A DNA stretch of 64,000 nt, taken from contig DJEF01000019.1 in NCBI GenBank assembly GCA_002431285.1, forward strand, positions 13,942 to 77,941, written 5' to 3'. Origin of the DNA: Ruminococcaceae bacterium UBA5905. Lineage in GTDB: Bacteria > Bacillota > Clostridia > Oscillospirales > Acutalibacteraceae. Below are positions 8,101-16,021 of the stretch, piece after piece. The position numbers were made by a program, and so were the translations under genes. The notes under the pieces were generated by a model. That model worked only from the letters and a program-made list of their open reading frames with translations, had not been told where the DNA came from and made no database searches. The first letter of the stretch is position 1; every line of letters starts with the position of its first letter.

Positions 8101-9907
8101 CGAGATCGACACGACGGCCGCCTACGACACCCCCGACCGGTTCACCTTGGGTTTGCTGGGCCATGATTTCACCAAGGAGGTCGTGGACGACGCTCATTTG
8201 ATCACCGCCGCCACCTGCACCGAGCAGGCGGTCTACTGCTACGGCTGCACCCGCTGCGATGCCAAGGATACGGCGAAAACCTATCGCCACGGCGACCCGC
8301 TGGGTCACGATTTCACGAAGAAGATCGCGGATGACGCCCATCGGATCGCTGCCGCCACCTGCACCGAATCGGCGGTCTATTGCTACAACTGCTCCCGTTG
8401 CGCCGAAAAGGACACGACCAAAACCTATCCCCACGGCAACCCGCTGGGCCACGATTTCACCGAAAAGCTGGTGGACGAGGCGCATCGGATCGCTGCCGCC
8501 ACCTGCACCGCACCGGCGGTCTATTGCTACGACTGCACCCGCTGCGATGCCAAGGACACGACCAAAACCTTTGAAAACGGACAGGCGCTGGGCCACGATT
8601 TCACTAAGGAGATCGTGGACGAGGCCCATCGAATTGCCGCGGCCACCTGCACCGAATCGGCGGTCTACTGCTACAACTGCTCCCGCTGCGCCGAAAAGGA
8701 TACGGCGAAAACCTATCGCCACGGCAATCCGCTGGGACACAGCTTCGCCGACTATCGCTACAACAACGACGCCACCTATTTCGCCGACGGCACCGAAACC
8801 GCCGCCTGCGAGCACGCCGGCTGCACCCTCAAAGACACCCGCATCTGTAAGAACAGCCGGCTCATCGACACCGGACTGCCCACCGCCGCCATCACCATAG
8901 GCGAGCGTACCTGGAGCACACTGGTCAGCGCACCGGTCTTTGAGCTGTACCACAATGGGGCGCAGACCGTTACCATCGCCTACGCCGACGGGGAGAGCGG
9001 TCTGGACGGCGCCTGGTATTACATCAGCGATACCGCCGTCAGCAACCTGGACGCCATCGAGTGGAAACCCTACACGGCAGCTCTGACGCTGGACGCCGAC
9101 GGCACCTACGTCATCTATGCCAAGGCCACGGACAAGGTGGGCAATGCCGCCGTTGTCTGCTCCGAGGGGCTGGTGCTGGACACCGCCGCTCCGCAGCTGA
9201 GCGTCAAGGACGGCGATACCTTCTGCGAAAAGGTCACGGTCCGGATCACCGAGAAATACCTTGCCTCCGTCACGGTGGACGGCGAGGAGGTCACGCCGGA
9301 GGACGGCGTCATCACGCTGACCGCCGCCGATAAGCCACAGGTGATCGCAGCCACGGACAAGGCCGGAAACAAGACCGAGATAACGGTCACGGTCAATAAA
9401 GAGCACACCTTCACCGACAGCAAGATCACCACCCCCGCCACCGTCATCTCGGAGGGCGTCAAGACCTGGTATTGCCGGTATTGCGACGCCACAAGGACCG
9501 AGCCGGTAGAAAAGCTGCCGCCGGAGATCGTCGAGGGCGCCAACGGCGCCTTCACCCGGAGCGTGGGCGACGGGCTGACTTTCCGCTCCAATGCAGCGCT
9601 GGCCGATTTCCTGAGCGTGGCGGTGGACGGCGAGACCCTCAGCGCCGATAAATACACGGTGTCCGAGGGCAGCACCATCGTAAAGCTGACCGCCGACTAT
9701 CTGAACTCCCTGGCGGCCGGCACCCATACGCTGGCCATCCATTCCGCCTCCGGCGCAGCGACGACCACATTCACCATCGCGGAAAAGCCGCTCTCTCCCA
9801 AGACCGGCAGCACCGCCGACAACGCTCTGTGGATCTGGCTCGCGGCGCTCTCTCTGGCCGCGGTCTCCCTGACGGAGCTGCTGCGGAAAAAGAACCGCTG
9901 CATCTGA
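5141..9907 (+). CDS. Very large cell-surface protein: beta-helix, Ig-like domains, Cys-repeat region, SPKTG tail
   Basis: The 1588-residue product has a signal peptide (about 1-34, ending AWALPTSAA). A right-handed beta-helix region (about 60-440) is rich in GGGIYN / MSGGTI / ISGNSA rungs. Ig-like or MBG-type domains follow (about 500-950). Four 48-residue repeats, each with LGHDFT and CTxxAVYCYxCxRC, lie at 8156-8731. Further Ig-like domains carry DKAGN motifs. The C-terminus has SPKTG, a hydrophobic span and the positive end RKKNR, a sortase-type anchor. The ATG at 5141 is preferred (GAGG about 9 bases upstream); ATGs at 5126 and 5132 are in frame. It is a stand-alone gene closed by the terminator at 9919-9957. 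Its role is probably adhesion or glycan binding; no catalytic motif was seen. Confidence 0.9.
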   Translation: MRIVDFCKRRVLTAVLCFAVLLSTVPAWALPTSAAVGHTHCLCGTTHKSIGDHTTAESVTFTEWTDPDALPWESGNYYLTTDYNLKKMWAIQTNKNIVLCLNGHTIRSDNFDIDYDSVISIQSGSQLTITDCKNSGTVRSHKSNIPSVKVYDRDASVRIFGGTYTGKDTGLLVNAGSADIYGGTFKGNANYGIFLWRSSWPKVHMTTVNLYNATIQSNGSSTYTTVENVWSSGGGIYVQKECTLNLYDATISGNYGSLGGGIGNLGTVNMSGGTIRNNRANKGGGVYNYGTFTMTGGSISGNSAVLYGGGVDNCNKTDAGKPDAIFNLQAGSISGNSAMDGGGIANRQETSGCDAIIRMTGGSISNNTTTGSGGGIYNSRTTILELSGGNITGNKSSSTRDTDYGGGIYASANTTIQMQGGITVSGNTKNGAANNIYLKNGNQIAVPAALTGDGIGISIPGAKATVAKGSGYQLTETDKAKFTSDADGYEFVLSGNTVRLQKILTPVAVSDFTFVAPADLTYTGTAKTATVTGKSGIGAITVKYYDSTGKKLSGAPVDAGTYTVKIDVAESDEYAAVTDLTDAGWKFTVLPRALTKDDVTVAGIESAYILTGNAIRPVPAVVYDHKTLAANTEYTVSYGENTRDTGSVTVIFCGNYSGQIVYSFDIRYGDLDETMYTMPSANKNGWYNRALTIGAGTGYTVGLSETAFADSVQLTETGADKSVTLYARAADGGIYRGTLVYSLDEEAPTALEIRYNNNAFRKLLNTLTFGLFFKETVTVEARATDTLSGVDTVRYYAADSAVSDPTTITGWSDSLRLTPTAKKIVYVEVTDKAGNRTIANDQGIVLYTDSAAAAADDTFDLNVDRQADIQIRLTLNDNTFSEIKNGAQTLSTPADYTVDGDTVTITKAYLAQFADGDAVTLTLTFAPLGVSGDTVSEATVTIRVTDTTDYHRTAVKSDYAAATCEGDGHEAYWHCPICGQYFADNDGEIDTTAAYDTPDRFTLGLLGHDFTKEVVDDAHLITAATCTEQAVYCYGCTRCDAKDTAKTYRHGDPLGHDFTKKIADDAHRIAAATCTESAVYCYNCSRCAEKDTTKTYPHGNPLGHDFTEKLVDEAHRIAAATCTAPAVYCYDCTRCDAKDTTKTFENGQALGHDFTKEIVDEAHRIAAATCTESAVYCYNCSRCAEKDTAKTYRHGNPLGHSFADYRYNNDATYFADGTETAACEHAGCTLKDTRICKNSRLIDTGLPTAAITIGERTWSTLVSAPVFELYHNGAQTVTIAYADGESGLDGAWYYISDTAVSNLDAIEWKPYTAALTLDADGTYVIYAKATDKVGNAAVVCSEGLVLDTAAPQLSVKDGDTFCEKVTVRITEKYLASVTVDGEEVTPEDGVITLTAADKPQVIAATDKAGNKTEITVTVNKEHTFTDSKITTPATVISEGVKTWYCRYCDATRTEPVEKLPPEIVEGANGAFTRSVGDGLTFRSNAALADFLSVAVDGETLSADKYTVSEGSTIVKLTADYLNSLAAGTHTLAIHSASGAATTTFTIAEKPLSPKTGSTADNALWIWLAALSLAAVSLTELLRKKNRCI
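8156..8731 (+). repeat. Four 144-bp in-frame tandem repeats (48 residues each)
   Basis: The units start at 8156, 8300, 8444 and 8588, each beginning CTGGG(C/T)CA(T/C)GATTTCAC. Every unit encodes one Cys before AVYCY and a CxxC pair after it. Units 2 and 4 share the CSRCAEKDT version, and units 1 and 3 share the CTRCDAKDT version. This alternation suggests duplication of a two-unit block. A fifth degenerate copy begins at LGHSF. Confidence 0.9.
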
Positions 9908-9918
9908 ACATCGCGCAG

Positions 9919-9957
9919 GCCCCCGTGCAACCGCCTGACGGTTGCACGGGGGCTTTT
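9919..9957 (+). terminator. Intrinsic terminator of the surface-protein gene
   Basis: A perfect 14-bp stem (9919-9932 with 9940-9953), a 7-base loop and TTTTCTT follow the stop codon at 9907. Confidence 0.92.
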
Positions 9958-10088
9958 CTTGTTCGGAGTTCTCCGCGCCTTTCAGCCAGCTTTCGACCCG
10001 GGGCGGATTTTCATGGCGTGTCTGCCAAAAATAACCGACATTTATTTCAACATTGTCACTTTTCTTTTCTCCTTTTATGTGCTATGAT

Positions 10089-10629
10089 AGCAGAGACGAG
10101 GGTCATTGAGCCAATGGGACCGATCCGCGCCCGCCCCCCGTTGTGGAAGAGCGGCAGGCAATCCCGCCGCATCCGGAACCGGCCGGAGCAAAACGCCGCC
10201 AAAACAGCACCTGTACGCGTACATAGCCGCGCTTTACCGCATTCCGCTGAGACGTCGGCCGATGCCCCGACAAGACGATCGGGGCACAATCCGTTTTTCG
10301 ACTGAACAGCGTGATCATCGGCTTCGTTGTCCCCCGTTCAGCGTATGCCGGGATTCTTCGGTCGGGCAACCCATCGCCCAAAAAAATCCGTTTACCGAAA
10401 ATCGTCGATCGGATACGAAAAGTTTTTTCGTGCAGTCGATCGAGGGACGCAGCAATACGGGCGTATGGCAAGGCATTCGATAAACAAAACGGGAAAATAT
10501 CCCGTTTCGGGAACGGTTGATTTGTTTTGTCGCCCCACTGTACAAAACGCCGCACCGCAAGCCGCTGCCGGGCACTTTGCGGATACGGCGCTGCGTTACC
10601 ATGAGCAATATTCTTTGGAGGAGTCCGTC
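10089..10629 (+). other. Gene-free, hairpin-rich stretch before the MBOAT gene (possible long leader)
   Basis: No convincing coding frame was found. TATGAT at 10083-10088 is the nearest -10-like box, which would leave a leader of about 540 bases. Three clean hairpins lie inside: 10263-10286 (8-bp stem), 10405-10443 (two stacked 7-bp stems around GTT) and 10487-10507 (8-bp stem). I recognise no known riboswitch class. Confidence 0.4.
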
Positions 10630-12024
10630 GTGTCGTTCAGCAGTCTGGAATTTCTATGCTGGTTTTTACCCCTCTTTTTAATCATATATCATTTGCTGCC
10701 TGTCCGCTGGCGCAACGGAGCCATCTGCCTGTTCAGCCTGGCGTTTTATGCCTACGGCACCTGGGGACATCCGGGTTACAGCCTGCTGCTGCTGGGCAGT
10801 GTGGCGCTATGCTACGGCTGCGGGCGGCTCATCGCCGCCGCCCGCCGTCCCCGGCTGTGGCTGATCCTCGGTATCGCCGCCCACCTGGGAGCGTTATTCT
10901 GCTGCAAATACGCCGCCTTCGCCACGGAGAATCTCAATCGGCTGCTGTCCCTGTGCGGGACCGCGCCGCTGCCGGTGCCCTCCGTGCCGCTGCCGCCGGG
11001 CATCAGCTTTTTCACCTTTCAGGCCATCGCCTATCTGGCGGACGTCTACCGGGGCACGGAGGCGGAAACGAATCCGGTGGATTTCGGCGCCTATATGCTG
11101 CTGTTCCCCCGGCTGCTATCCGGCCCCATCGTCCGATATGAGGCGCAGCGCACCCAGCTGCGAGAGCGCACCGTCACCACCGCCGACTGGGGACGCGGCG
11201 TGCGGTATTTCATCGGCGGCCTGGGCGCCAAGGTGCTGCTGGCCAACCGGCTAAGCGGTCTGTGGTCGGCGGTAGAGGGCATCGGCTACGAGTCTCTGTC
11301 CACCCCGCTGGCATGGCTGGGACTGGTGGCATTCAGTCTCCAGCTGTATTTTGACTTCTACGGCTATTCCCTCATGGCGATCGGTCTGGGACAATGGCTG
11401 GGTTTTTCGCTGCCGGACAATTTCCGGCACCCGTATATCGCCCGCTCCATGACCGACTTCTGGCGGCGGTGGCACATCACGCTGGGTATGTGGTTCCGGG
11501 ACTATGTGTATATCCCGCTGGGCGGCAGCCGCCGGGGCTTCGGCCGCACGGTGCTGAATCTGCTGTGCGTATGGCTGCTCACCGGTCTGTGGCACGGCGC
11601 CGCCTGGCACTATGTGCTGTGGGGGCTGTTCCTGTTCCTGCTGCTGACGGCGGAAAAGGCGGGACTGGGCCGCTGGCTGGAGCGCAGCCGGGTGTTCAGC
11701 CGACTCTATATGCTGCTGGCGATCCCGCTGGGCTGGATGCTGTTCGCCGTTCCCCGGGTGCGGGACATCGCCGTGTACGCCGGGCGGCTCATCGGCATCG
11801 GCGGCGTCAATGTGTATGCCGGCGATTTTCTCAAATATTTCCGCCAATACGGGATATTCGTACTGCTGGGGCTTTTATGCGCCACCCCGCTGCCGGAGCG
11901 CGCCGTCCATCGACTGCGCAAGCGCCCGGTCTTGCTGGCAGCCGTGCTGGCGGCCGTGCTGGCCATGGCCATCTATAACATCTATCAGGGGCTGAACGAC
12001 CCGTTTATGTATTTCCAATTCTAA
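10630..12024 (+). CDS. MBOAT-family membrane O-acyltransferase (AlgI/PatA-like)
   Basis: The 464-residue protein has about ten membrane spans. Hallmark segments are SFFTFQAIAY, the FLPR-like LLFPRLLSGPI, MTDFWRRWHITLGMWFRDY and YIPLGGSR, and the catalytic His region LTGLWHGAAWHYVLWG. These are characteristic of AlgI, DltB and PatA proteins, which move acyl groups across the membrane to polysaccharide, teichoic acid or peptidoglycan. The GTG at 10630 is chosen as start: GGAGGAG lies 6 bases upstream and the protein opens with a typical first span (SSLEFLCWFLPL). The upstream in-frame extension is low-complexity. The next gene, 14 bases downstream, is an SGNH protein, the usual partner that completes O-acetylation. 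The target polymer is unknown. Confidence 0.92.
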   Translation: MSFSSLEFLCWFLPLFLIIYHLLPVRWRNGAICLFSLAFYAYGTWGHPGYSLLLLGSVALCYGCGRLIAAARRPRLWLILGIAAHLGALFCCKYAAFATENLNRLLSLCGTAPLPVPSVPLPPGISFFTFQAIAYLADVYRGTEAETNPVDFGAYMLLFPRLLSGPIVRYEAQRTQLRERTVTTADWGRGVRYFIGGLGAKVLLANRLSGLWSAVEGIGYESLSTPLAWLGLVAFSLQLYFDFYGYSLMAIGLGQWLGFSLPDNFRHPYIARSMTDFWRRWHITLGMWFRDYVYIPLGGSRRGFGRTVLNLLCVWLLTGLWHGAAWHYVLWGLFLFLLLTAEKAGLGRWLERSRVFSRLYMLLAIPLGWMLFAVPRVRDIAVYAGRLIGIGGVNVYAGDFLKYFRQYGIFVLLGLLCATPLPERAVHRLRKRPVLLAAVLAAVLAMAIYNIYQGLNDPFMYFQF

Positions 12025-12038
12025 GGAGGCACTTTCCC

Positions 12039-12830
12039 ATGAAATATACCGGACAAGCCGTGGTGAAAATTCTGCTGGCCGCCATACTGGCCGTCGTATT
12101 CGTGCTGGTAGGGTGGTGGCTGCTACACCGCTCGGATACCAAAAAGCCGGACGAGGCTTCTTCGATCCCCGTCACCACTGCTCCCACCACCACAACCCAG
12201 TCGACCACCACAACGACCTCCGCCGTCAACAGCGGCTCCAACACCAAAGCGCCGGAAAACGCCATTGATTTCAGCGGCGTACTGTTTGTGGGAGATTCCC
12301 GCACGGTGGGGCTAAAGGAATACGGCGGGCTGAACAACGCAGATTTCTTTGCCACCGTGGGCATGAGCGTCTATAAAGTGCACAGCGAAAAAGTCGCTCT
12401 GCCGGGGCGGGATGCCCAGAGCTTTGAGGAGGTCATCCGGAATAAGCAGTATAAACGGGTGTATGTGATGCTGGGAGTCAACGAGCTCGGCTATAACCGC
12501 AGCACCACCCTGAAGCGCTTCAGTGAACTGCTGGAAGAGATACAGCAGAATCAGCCGAATGCCACCATCGTCATCTGCGCCAACCTGCGGGTGGATGCCG
12601 CCCGCTCGGCCCGGGACAAAGACAAGAGCGTCAACAACCCCAATATCGACCAGTTTAATCAGGCCATCGCCGCCTATGCGGACGGCAGCCGCATCAAATA
12701 TCTGGATGTGAACCCGCTCTTCGACGACGGGCAGGGGAATTTGGACAAGAAATATACCAGCGACGGCACCCATGTGTTGGCGAAATACTACCGTACCTGG
12801 GCACAGTGGATCGCCCAGCAGCCGGTATAA
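12039..12830 (+). CDS. Membrane-anchored SGNH/GDSL hydrolase-like protein, partner of the MBOAT
   Basis: The 263-residue protein has one N-terminal span (about 9-29) and a Thr/Ser-rich linker (45-70). The SGNH fold follows, with block I GDSRTVG (Ser87), block III GVNELG and the C-terminal Asp/His pair in SDGTH. RBS AAGGAGG is present. Directly after an MBOAT gene, such extracytoplasmic SGNH proteins usually act as the O-acetyltransferase that receives the acetyl group (as in PatB or AlgX/AlgJ systems); a deacetylase role is the alternative. A strong hairpin follows the stop codon. Confidence 0.88.
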   Translation: MKYTGQAVVKILLAAILAVVFVLVGWWLLHRSDTKKPDEASSIPVTTAPTTTTQSTTTTTSAVNSGSNTKAPENAIDFSGVLFVGDSRTVGLKEYGGLNNADFFATVGMSVYKVHSEKVALPGRDAQSFEEVIRNKQYKRVYVMLGVNELGYNRSTTLKRFSELLEEIQQNQPNATIVICANLRVDAARSARDKDKSVNNPNIDQFNQAIAAYADGSRIKYLDVNPLFDDGQGNLDKKYTSDGTHVLAKYYRTWAQWIAQQPV

Positions 12831-12843
12831 TCAACCGACACCG

Positions 12844-12888
12844 CACAGCCGACCCCGGCGGGGATAAAACCCGCCGGGGTCGGCTGTG
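12844..12888 (+). terminator. Terminator after the MBOAT-SGNH operon
   Basis: A perfect 19-bp stem (12844-12862 with 12870-12888) with loop GATAAAA follows; the T-run is weak (TATTATT). Confidence 0.8.
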
Positions 12889-13419
12889 TATTATTCGGAG
12901 AAATTTCCAGCTGTGTGGGGGAATATTTGTTTTTTCTCATCGCTGCCGAATGGCCGACGTTTCCGTATTTGGTGTCCGGAGCCTGCATCGACCGGGATTT
13001 CCGGCCGAACGGTAACGATAAAGGCCGTCTGTATACGGAGGCCGGAGTGCTTCTTCAGGCGCGATTCGGTGTCGCCGCTTGGGGCTCGACGAAAAAGGCT
13101 TGCAGGCTTTCTGAAACACGACAAGCTGTATCGCCCATATCCGCATACCGTTGTCCGAAAATCGGAAACACCGGGAACGAGCGCACCACACCGCCTTGCG
13201 GAGCGTTCCTGCGGATCCAAGGCAGCCGCCGGGGCTCGACATCACCCCGTTCCGCCGACCGCAGACCCAGAGGGGTCATGGCGGTGCATCTTCATTGAAA
13301 CGCGCCTGCCGAACGTCGCTGTATATCGGCGGCGCAGAGACCGGATCGACGGACAGCGAGCTACGACCGTTACGTTCTGTTCTGCCAGGTCATCTTTTAC
13401 AAAAAATCGCGAAAACCTG
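12889..13419. other. About 530 bases without a recognisable gene
   Basis: Short frames exist on both strands but give arginine-rich, low-complexity products and lack good ribosome sites. I see no repeat, RNA gene or mobile-element remnant. The region ends at the regulated promoter starting at 13420. Confidence 0.45.
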
Positions 13420-13448
13420 TTGACATTAAATCCGAAATAGTGTACTAT
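13420..13448 (+). promoter_or_regulatory. Promoter of the sugar-isomerase operon
   Basis: TTGACA (13420-13425) and TACTAT (13443-13448) are separated by 17 bases. The operator palindrome starts 12 bases after the -10 box. The leader to the first ATG is about 140 bases. Confidence 0.85.
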
Positions 13449-13460
13449 GTGATTGTAGTG

Positions 13461-13470
13461 TTAACGTTAA
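13461..13470. promoter_or_regulatory. LacI-type operator, TTAACGTTAA
   Basis: A perfect 10-bp palindrome with a central CG, the form expected for LacI/GalR proteins, lies just past the predicted transcription start where it would block initiation. The same decamer occurs at 21716-21725 and 48352-48361. A half-site-like TTAACG follows at 13503-13508. Assignment to the LacI protein encoded at 20177-21181 is inference. Confidence 0.8.
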
Positions 13471-13593
13471 TATTCTTTGATTTGCATTGATTATTTGGTA
13501 AGTTAACGCAAAAGTGCTCGCACGATCTCAAAATTTCACGCCACCGGAAGGCGGACGGACAGCCGCCCTCCCTGAGGCAGAAAGGTACGGCTT

Positions 13594-14991
13594 ATGTCAA
13601 TGAAAACCACATTCGCACTGTATTTTGCCAATCGGGGGTTCTTCCCCGGCGAATCCATCGCCTCCGCCCGGGCGGAGATGATCCGGGCGGTCACGGCCGC
13701 CGGATACGACGTGCTGGTGATGGACGAATCCCTCACCCGCTACGGCGCTGTAGAAACACTGGCCGAGGGAAAGATCTACGCCGATTTTCTGGACAGTCAC
13801 CGGGGCGAGTATCAGGGGATCATCCTGTGCCTGCCCAATTTCGGCGATGAAAACGGCGCTTCCGAGGCCCTCAAACACGTGGATGTGCCGGTGTTGGTGC
13901 AAGCCTATCCGGACGACCCGGCGCAGATGGACTTTGCCCACCGTCGGGATGCCCTGTGCGGCAAGATCGCCATGTGCAACGTACTGCGCCAGCTGAAGAT
14001 CCGCTATACGCTGACCACCAAGATCACCGTATCCCCCCTGAGCGAGTCCTTCGCGGAGGATCTGCGGCTGTTCGCCGGCACCTGCCGCACCGTAGCCGGG
14101 ATGAAGCAATTCCACATCGGCGCCATCGGCGCCCGGACCACCGCGTTCAAGACCGTGCGGTATGACGAGATCGCCATGGCGAACCGCCGGGTGACGGTGG
14201 AAACCATCGACCTGGCGGACGTATTCGCCCGCATGGACCGCATGGGCGGCGAGCAGCTGGAGCAGAAGAAGGCGGTCTACGCGGCTCTGTCGGATTTCGG
14301 CACCTATCCTCCGGAGAAGCTGGAGAATATCGCTCGGCTGGGGGCGGTCATCGACGACCTCATTGCCGAATACGACCTCCAGGCCATCGCCATCCGCTGC
14401 TGGAACGAGCTGCAGCTGCGCTACGGCATCGCCCCCTGCCTGATCCTGGGCGAGCTGAACGAGCGGGGCATCGCCGCCGCCTGCGAGCTGGATGTGAACA
14501 ACGCCGTGATGATGCGGGCGCTGTATCTGGCGGCGAACCATCCGGTGATGCTGCTGGATGTAAACAACAACTACGGCGACAGCGACGACGCCTGCATCTT
14601 CTTCCACTGCGGTCCCGCACCCCAGTCTATGATGGCGGAACGGGGACACATCGAGGAGCATCTGATGTTCCGTAAATCCTATGGCGAGGGCAGCGGCGTA
14701 GGCATCAACAAGGGCAAACTCATGTCCGGCGATGTCACCATCGGCAGCTTCAAAACGGAAAACGGCGACCTCTGCTCCTTTGTCTCTGAGGGAACACTCA
14801 CCGACGAGCCGGTCGGCGACGGATTTTTCGGCTGCGGCACGGTATTCCGCAAGCCTGATGTGCAGGCCATGCTGCGTTATATGTGCGAAAACGGCTACCG
14901 CCACCATGTGGCCATCGTCAAAGGCAGCTGGGGCAAGGCCGTGGAGGAAGCATTTGCCAAATATCTCGGGTATCAGATTGATGCGATTTAA
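13594..14991 (+). CDS. L-fucose/L-arabinose isomerase-family protein
   Basis: The 465-residue protein resembles the FucI/AraA-type ketol isomerase superfamily, which converts aldoses to ketoses with a divalent metal. Visible features are an N-terminal Rossmann-like part (residues 1-170), a central part with IAIRCWNELQ, and a C-terminal beta-rich part with VAIVKGSWG. The GNEL/DxNN segments in the middle likely contribute to the active site. The ATG at 13594 has GAAAGG upstream. It is the first gene after the TTAACGTTAA promoter and is followed 33 bases later by a ketose 3-epimerase. The actual sugar (L-arabinose, L-fucose or other) cannot be read from sequence. Confidence 0.8.
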   Translation: MSMKTTFALYFANRGFFPGESIASARAEMIRAVTAAGYDVLVMDESLTRYGAVETLAEGKIYADFLDSHRGEYQGIILCLPNFGDENGASEALKHVDVPVLVQAYPDDPAQMDFAHRRDALCGKIAMCNVLRQLKIRYTLTTKITVSPLSESFAEDLRLFAGTCRTVAGMKQFHIGAIGARTTAFKTVRYDEIAMANRRVTVETIDLADVFARMDRMGGEQLEQKKAVYAALSDFGTYPPEKLENIARLGAVIDDLIAEYDLQAIAIRCWNELQLRYGIAPCLILGELNERGIAAACELDVNNAVMMRALYLAANHPVMLLDVNNNYGDSDDACIFFHCGPAPQSMMAERGHIEEHLMFRKSYGEGSGVGINKGKLMSGDVTIGSFKTENGDLCSFVSEGTLTDEPVGDGFFGCGTVFRKPDVQAMLRYMCENGYRHHVAIVKGSWGKAVEEAFAKYLGYQIDAI

Positions 14992-15024
14992 CCTACCGAT
15001 CTACATAAAAGGAGGATTTCACCG

Positions 15025-15912
15025 ATGAATCAGCTGGGCATCTTTATGAACTTCTGGGAGAAAAACTGGGACGCCGATCACGCCAAGTACATTGACAAGG
15101 TCGCCGGGATCGGCTTCGACATTCTGGAATTCCAGGCGCAGCCCCTGCTGGACATGACCGACGATCACATCCGGGAGCTGCGCAAGCGAGCGGATGCCGC
15201 CGGCATCCGGTTGACGTACAGCCTGGGACTGGACCCTCACTACGATGTGTCCTCGCTGGACGAAAGCATTCGACAGGGCGGAGTCAAATACCTGCAGAAT
15301 ATCATCCGCAAAATGGCGGTGGGCGGCGGCGATCTGCTGTCCGGCGTCAGCTATGCAGGCTGGGGCACGCCGGACGGGATCCTGGATACCAAGGAGCCGT
15401 ATCTTGAGCAATCGGTCAAGAGCATGAAGGAGATCATCCGGGTGGCGGAGGATTGCGGCGTGACCTATTGTGTGGAGGCGGTCAACCGGTTCGAGACCTG
15501 CATCATCAATACCGCCGCCGAGGCGCTGGATTACGTAGCCCGGGTGGACAGCCCCAATATCGGCGTGCTGCTGGACACCTATCACATGAACATCGAGGAA
15601 AAGAGCTTCGCCGATGCCATCCGTCTGGTGGGCGTTGACCGGCTCAAGAGTTTCCACACCGGTGAAAATAACCGCACCGCTCCCGGCCGGGGACACCTGC
15701 CCTGGGATGAGATCTTCGGCACCCTGTCGGAGATCGGCTACAAGGGTCCCATCGTATCCGAGCCGTTTGTTATGCAGGGCGGCGAAGTCGGACGGGATAT
15801 TCACGTTTTCCGGGATCTGGTCGCCGATCCGTGCGAGGCCACCATTGACGCCGAGGCGGCGTATCTGCTGCACTTTGAGCAGGATATGCTGCGCAAGCAC
15901 CATATGGCGTAA
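15025..15912 (+). CDS. Ketose 3-epimerase (D-tagatose/D-psicose 3-epimerase family)
   Basis: The 295-residue TIM-barrel protein aligns well with D-psicose 3-epimerases such as that of Clostridium cellulolyticum. The metal ligands and catalytic pair are in place: Glu151 (CVEAVNRFE), Asp184 (LLDTYHMNIEE), His211 and Arg217 (FHTGENNR) and Glu246 (SEPFV), with the PGRGHLPW loop conserved. It inverts C3 of a ketohexose or ketopentose in the cytoplasm. AAAGGAGG precedes the ATG. It is probably co-transcribed with the isomerase, so the pair would convert an unusual aldose to a common ketose. A hairpin with T-run follows. Confidence 0.9.
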   Translation: MNQLGIFMNFWEKNWDADHAKYIDKVAGIGFDILEFQAQPLLDMTDDHIRELRKRADAAGIRLTYSLGLDPHYDVSSLDESIRQGGVKYLQNIIRKMAVGGGDLLSGVSYAGWGTPDGILDTKEPYLEQSVKSMKEIIRVAEDCGVTYCVEAVNRFETCIINTAAEALDYVARVDSPNIGVLLDTYHMNIEEKSFADAIRLVGVDRLKSFHTGENNRTAPGRGHLPWDEIFGTLSEIGYKGPIVSEPFVMQGGEVGRDIHVFRDLVADPCEATIDAEAAYLLHFEQDMLRKHHMA

Positions 15913-15916
15913 CGAT

Positions 15917-15981
15917 GACCGCAGCTCTCGATCTACCCGCGGCTTTCGGGCTGCGCCGTATTGACAGCTGCGGTCTTTTTT
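15917..15981 (+). terminator. Terminator or attenuator after the epimerase gene
   Basis: The arms GACCGCAGCT (15917-15926) and AGCTGCGGTC (15966-15975) enclose a structured 39-base loop and are followed by six Ts. Since no promoter is obvious before the GH43 gene, partial read-through to the downstream genes is likely. Confidence 0.75.
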
Positions 15982-16021
15982 GAGACAATGGAACCGACAG
16001 CGAGAGGAGACATACATAGCT

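Noticed and set aside
5093-9742. A 1549-codon open frame on the minus strand opposite the giant surface-protein gene
   Set aside because: It is the antisense shadow of a GC-rich coding sequence; its translation is low-complexity Gly/Val/Arg/His-rich without a domain, and the plus frame has a signal peptide, repeats and a wall-anchor tail.
10053-10088. A third copy of the paired-repeat promoter near 10.05 kb (AACATTGTC and GCTATGAT)
   Set aside because: The TTGTCA and TATGAT boxes are 24 bases apart and the 21-base repeat is missing, so it does not share the architecture of the other two.
10327-10629. N-terminal extension of the MBOAT protein
   Set aside because: The extra 101 residues are low-complexity and the GTG at 10630 has an ideal GGAGGAG and a typical first membrane span.
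15917-15981. A complete stop between the epimerase and GH43 genes, making them separate operons
   Set aside because: The hairpin is real, but no promoter is visible before the GH43 gene, so read-through is more likely.
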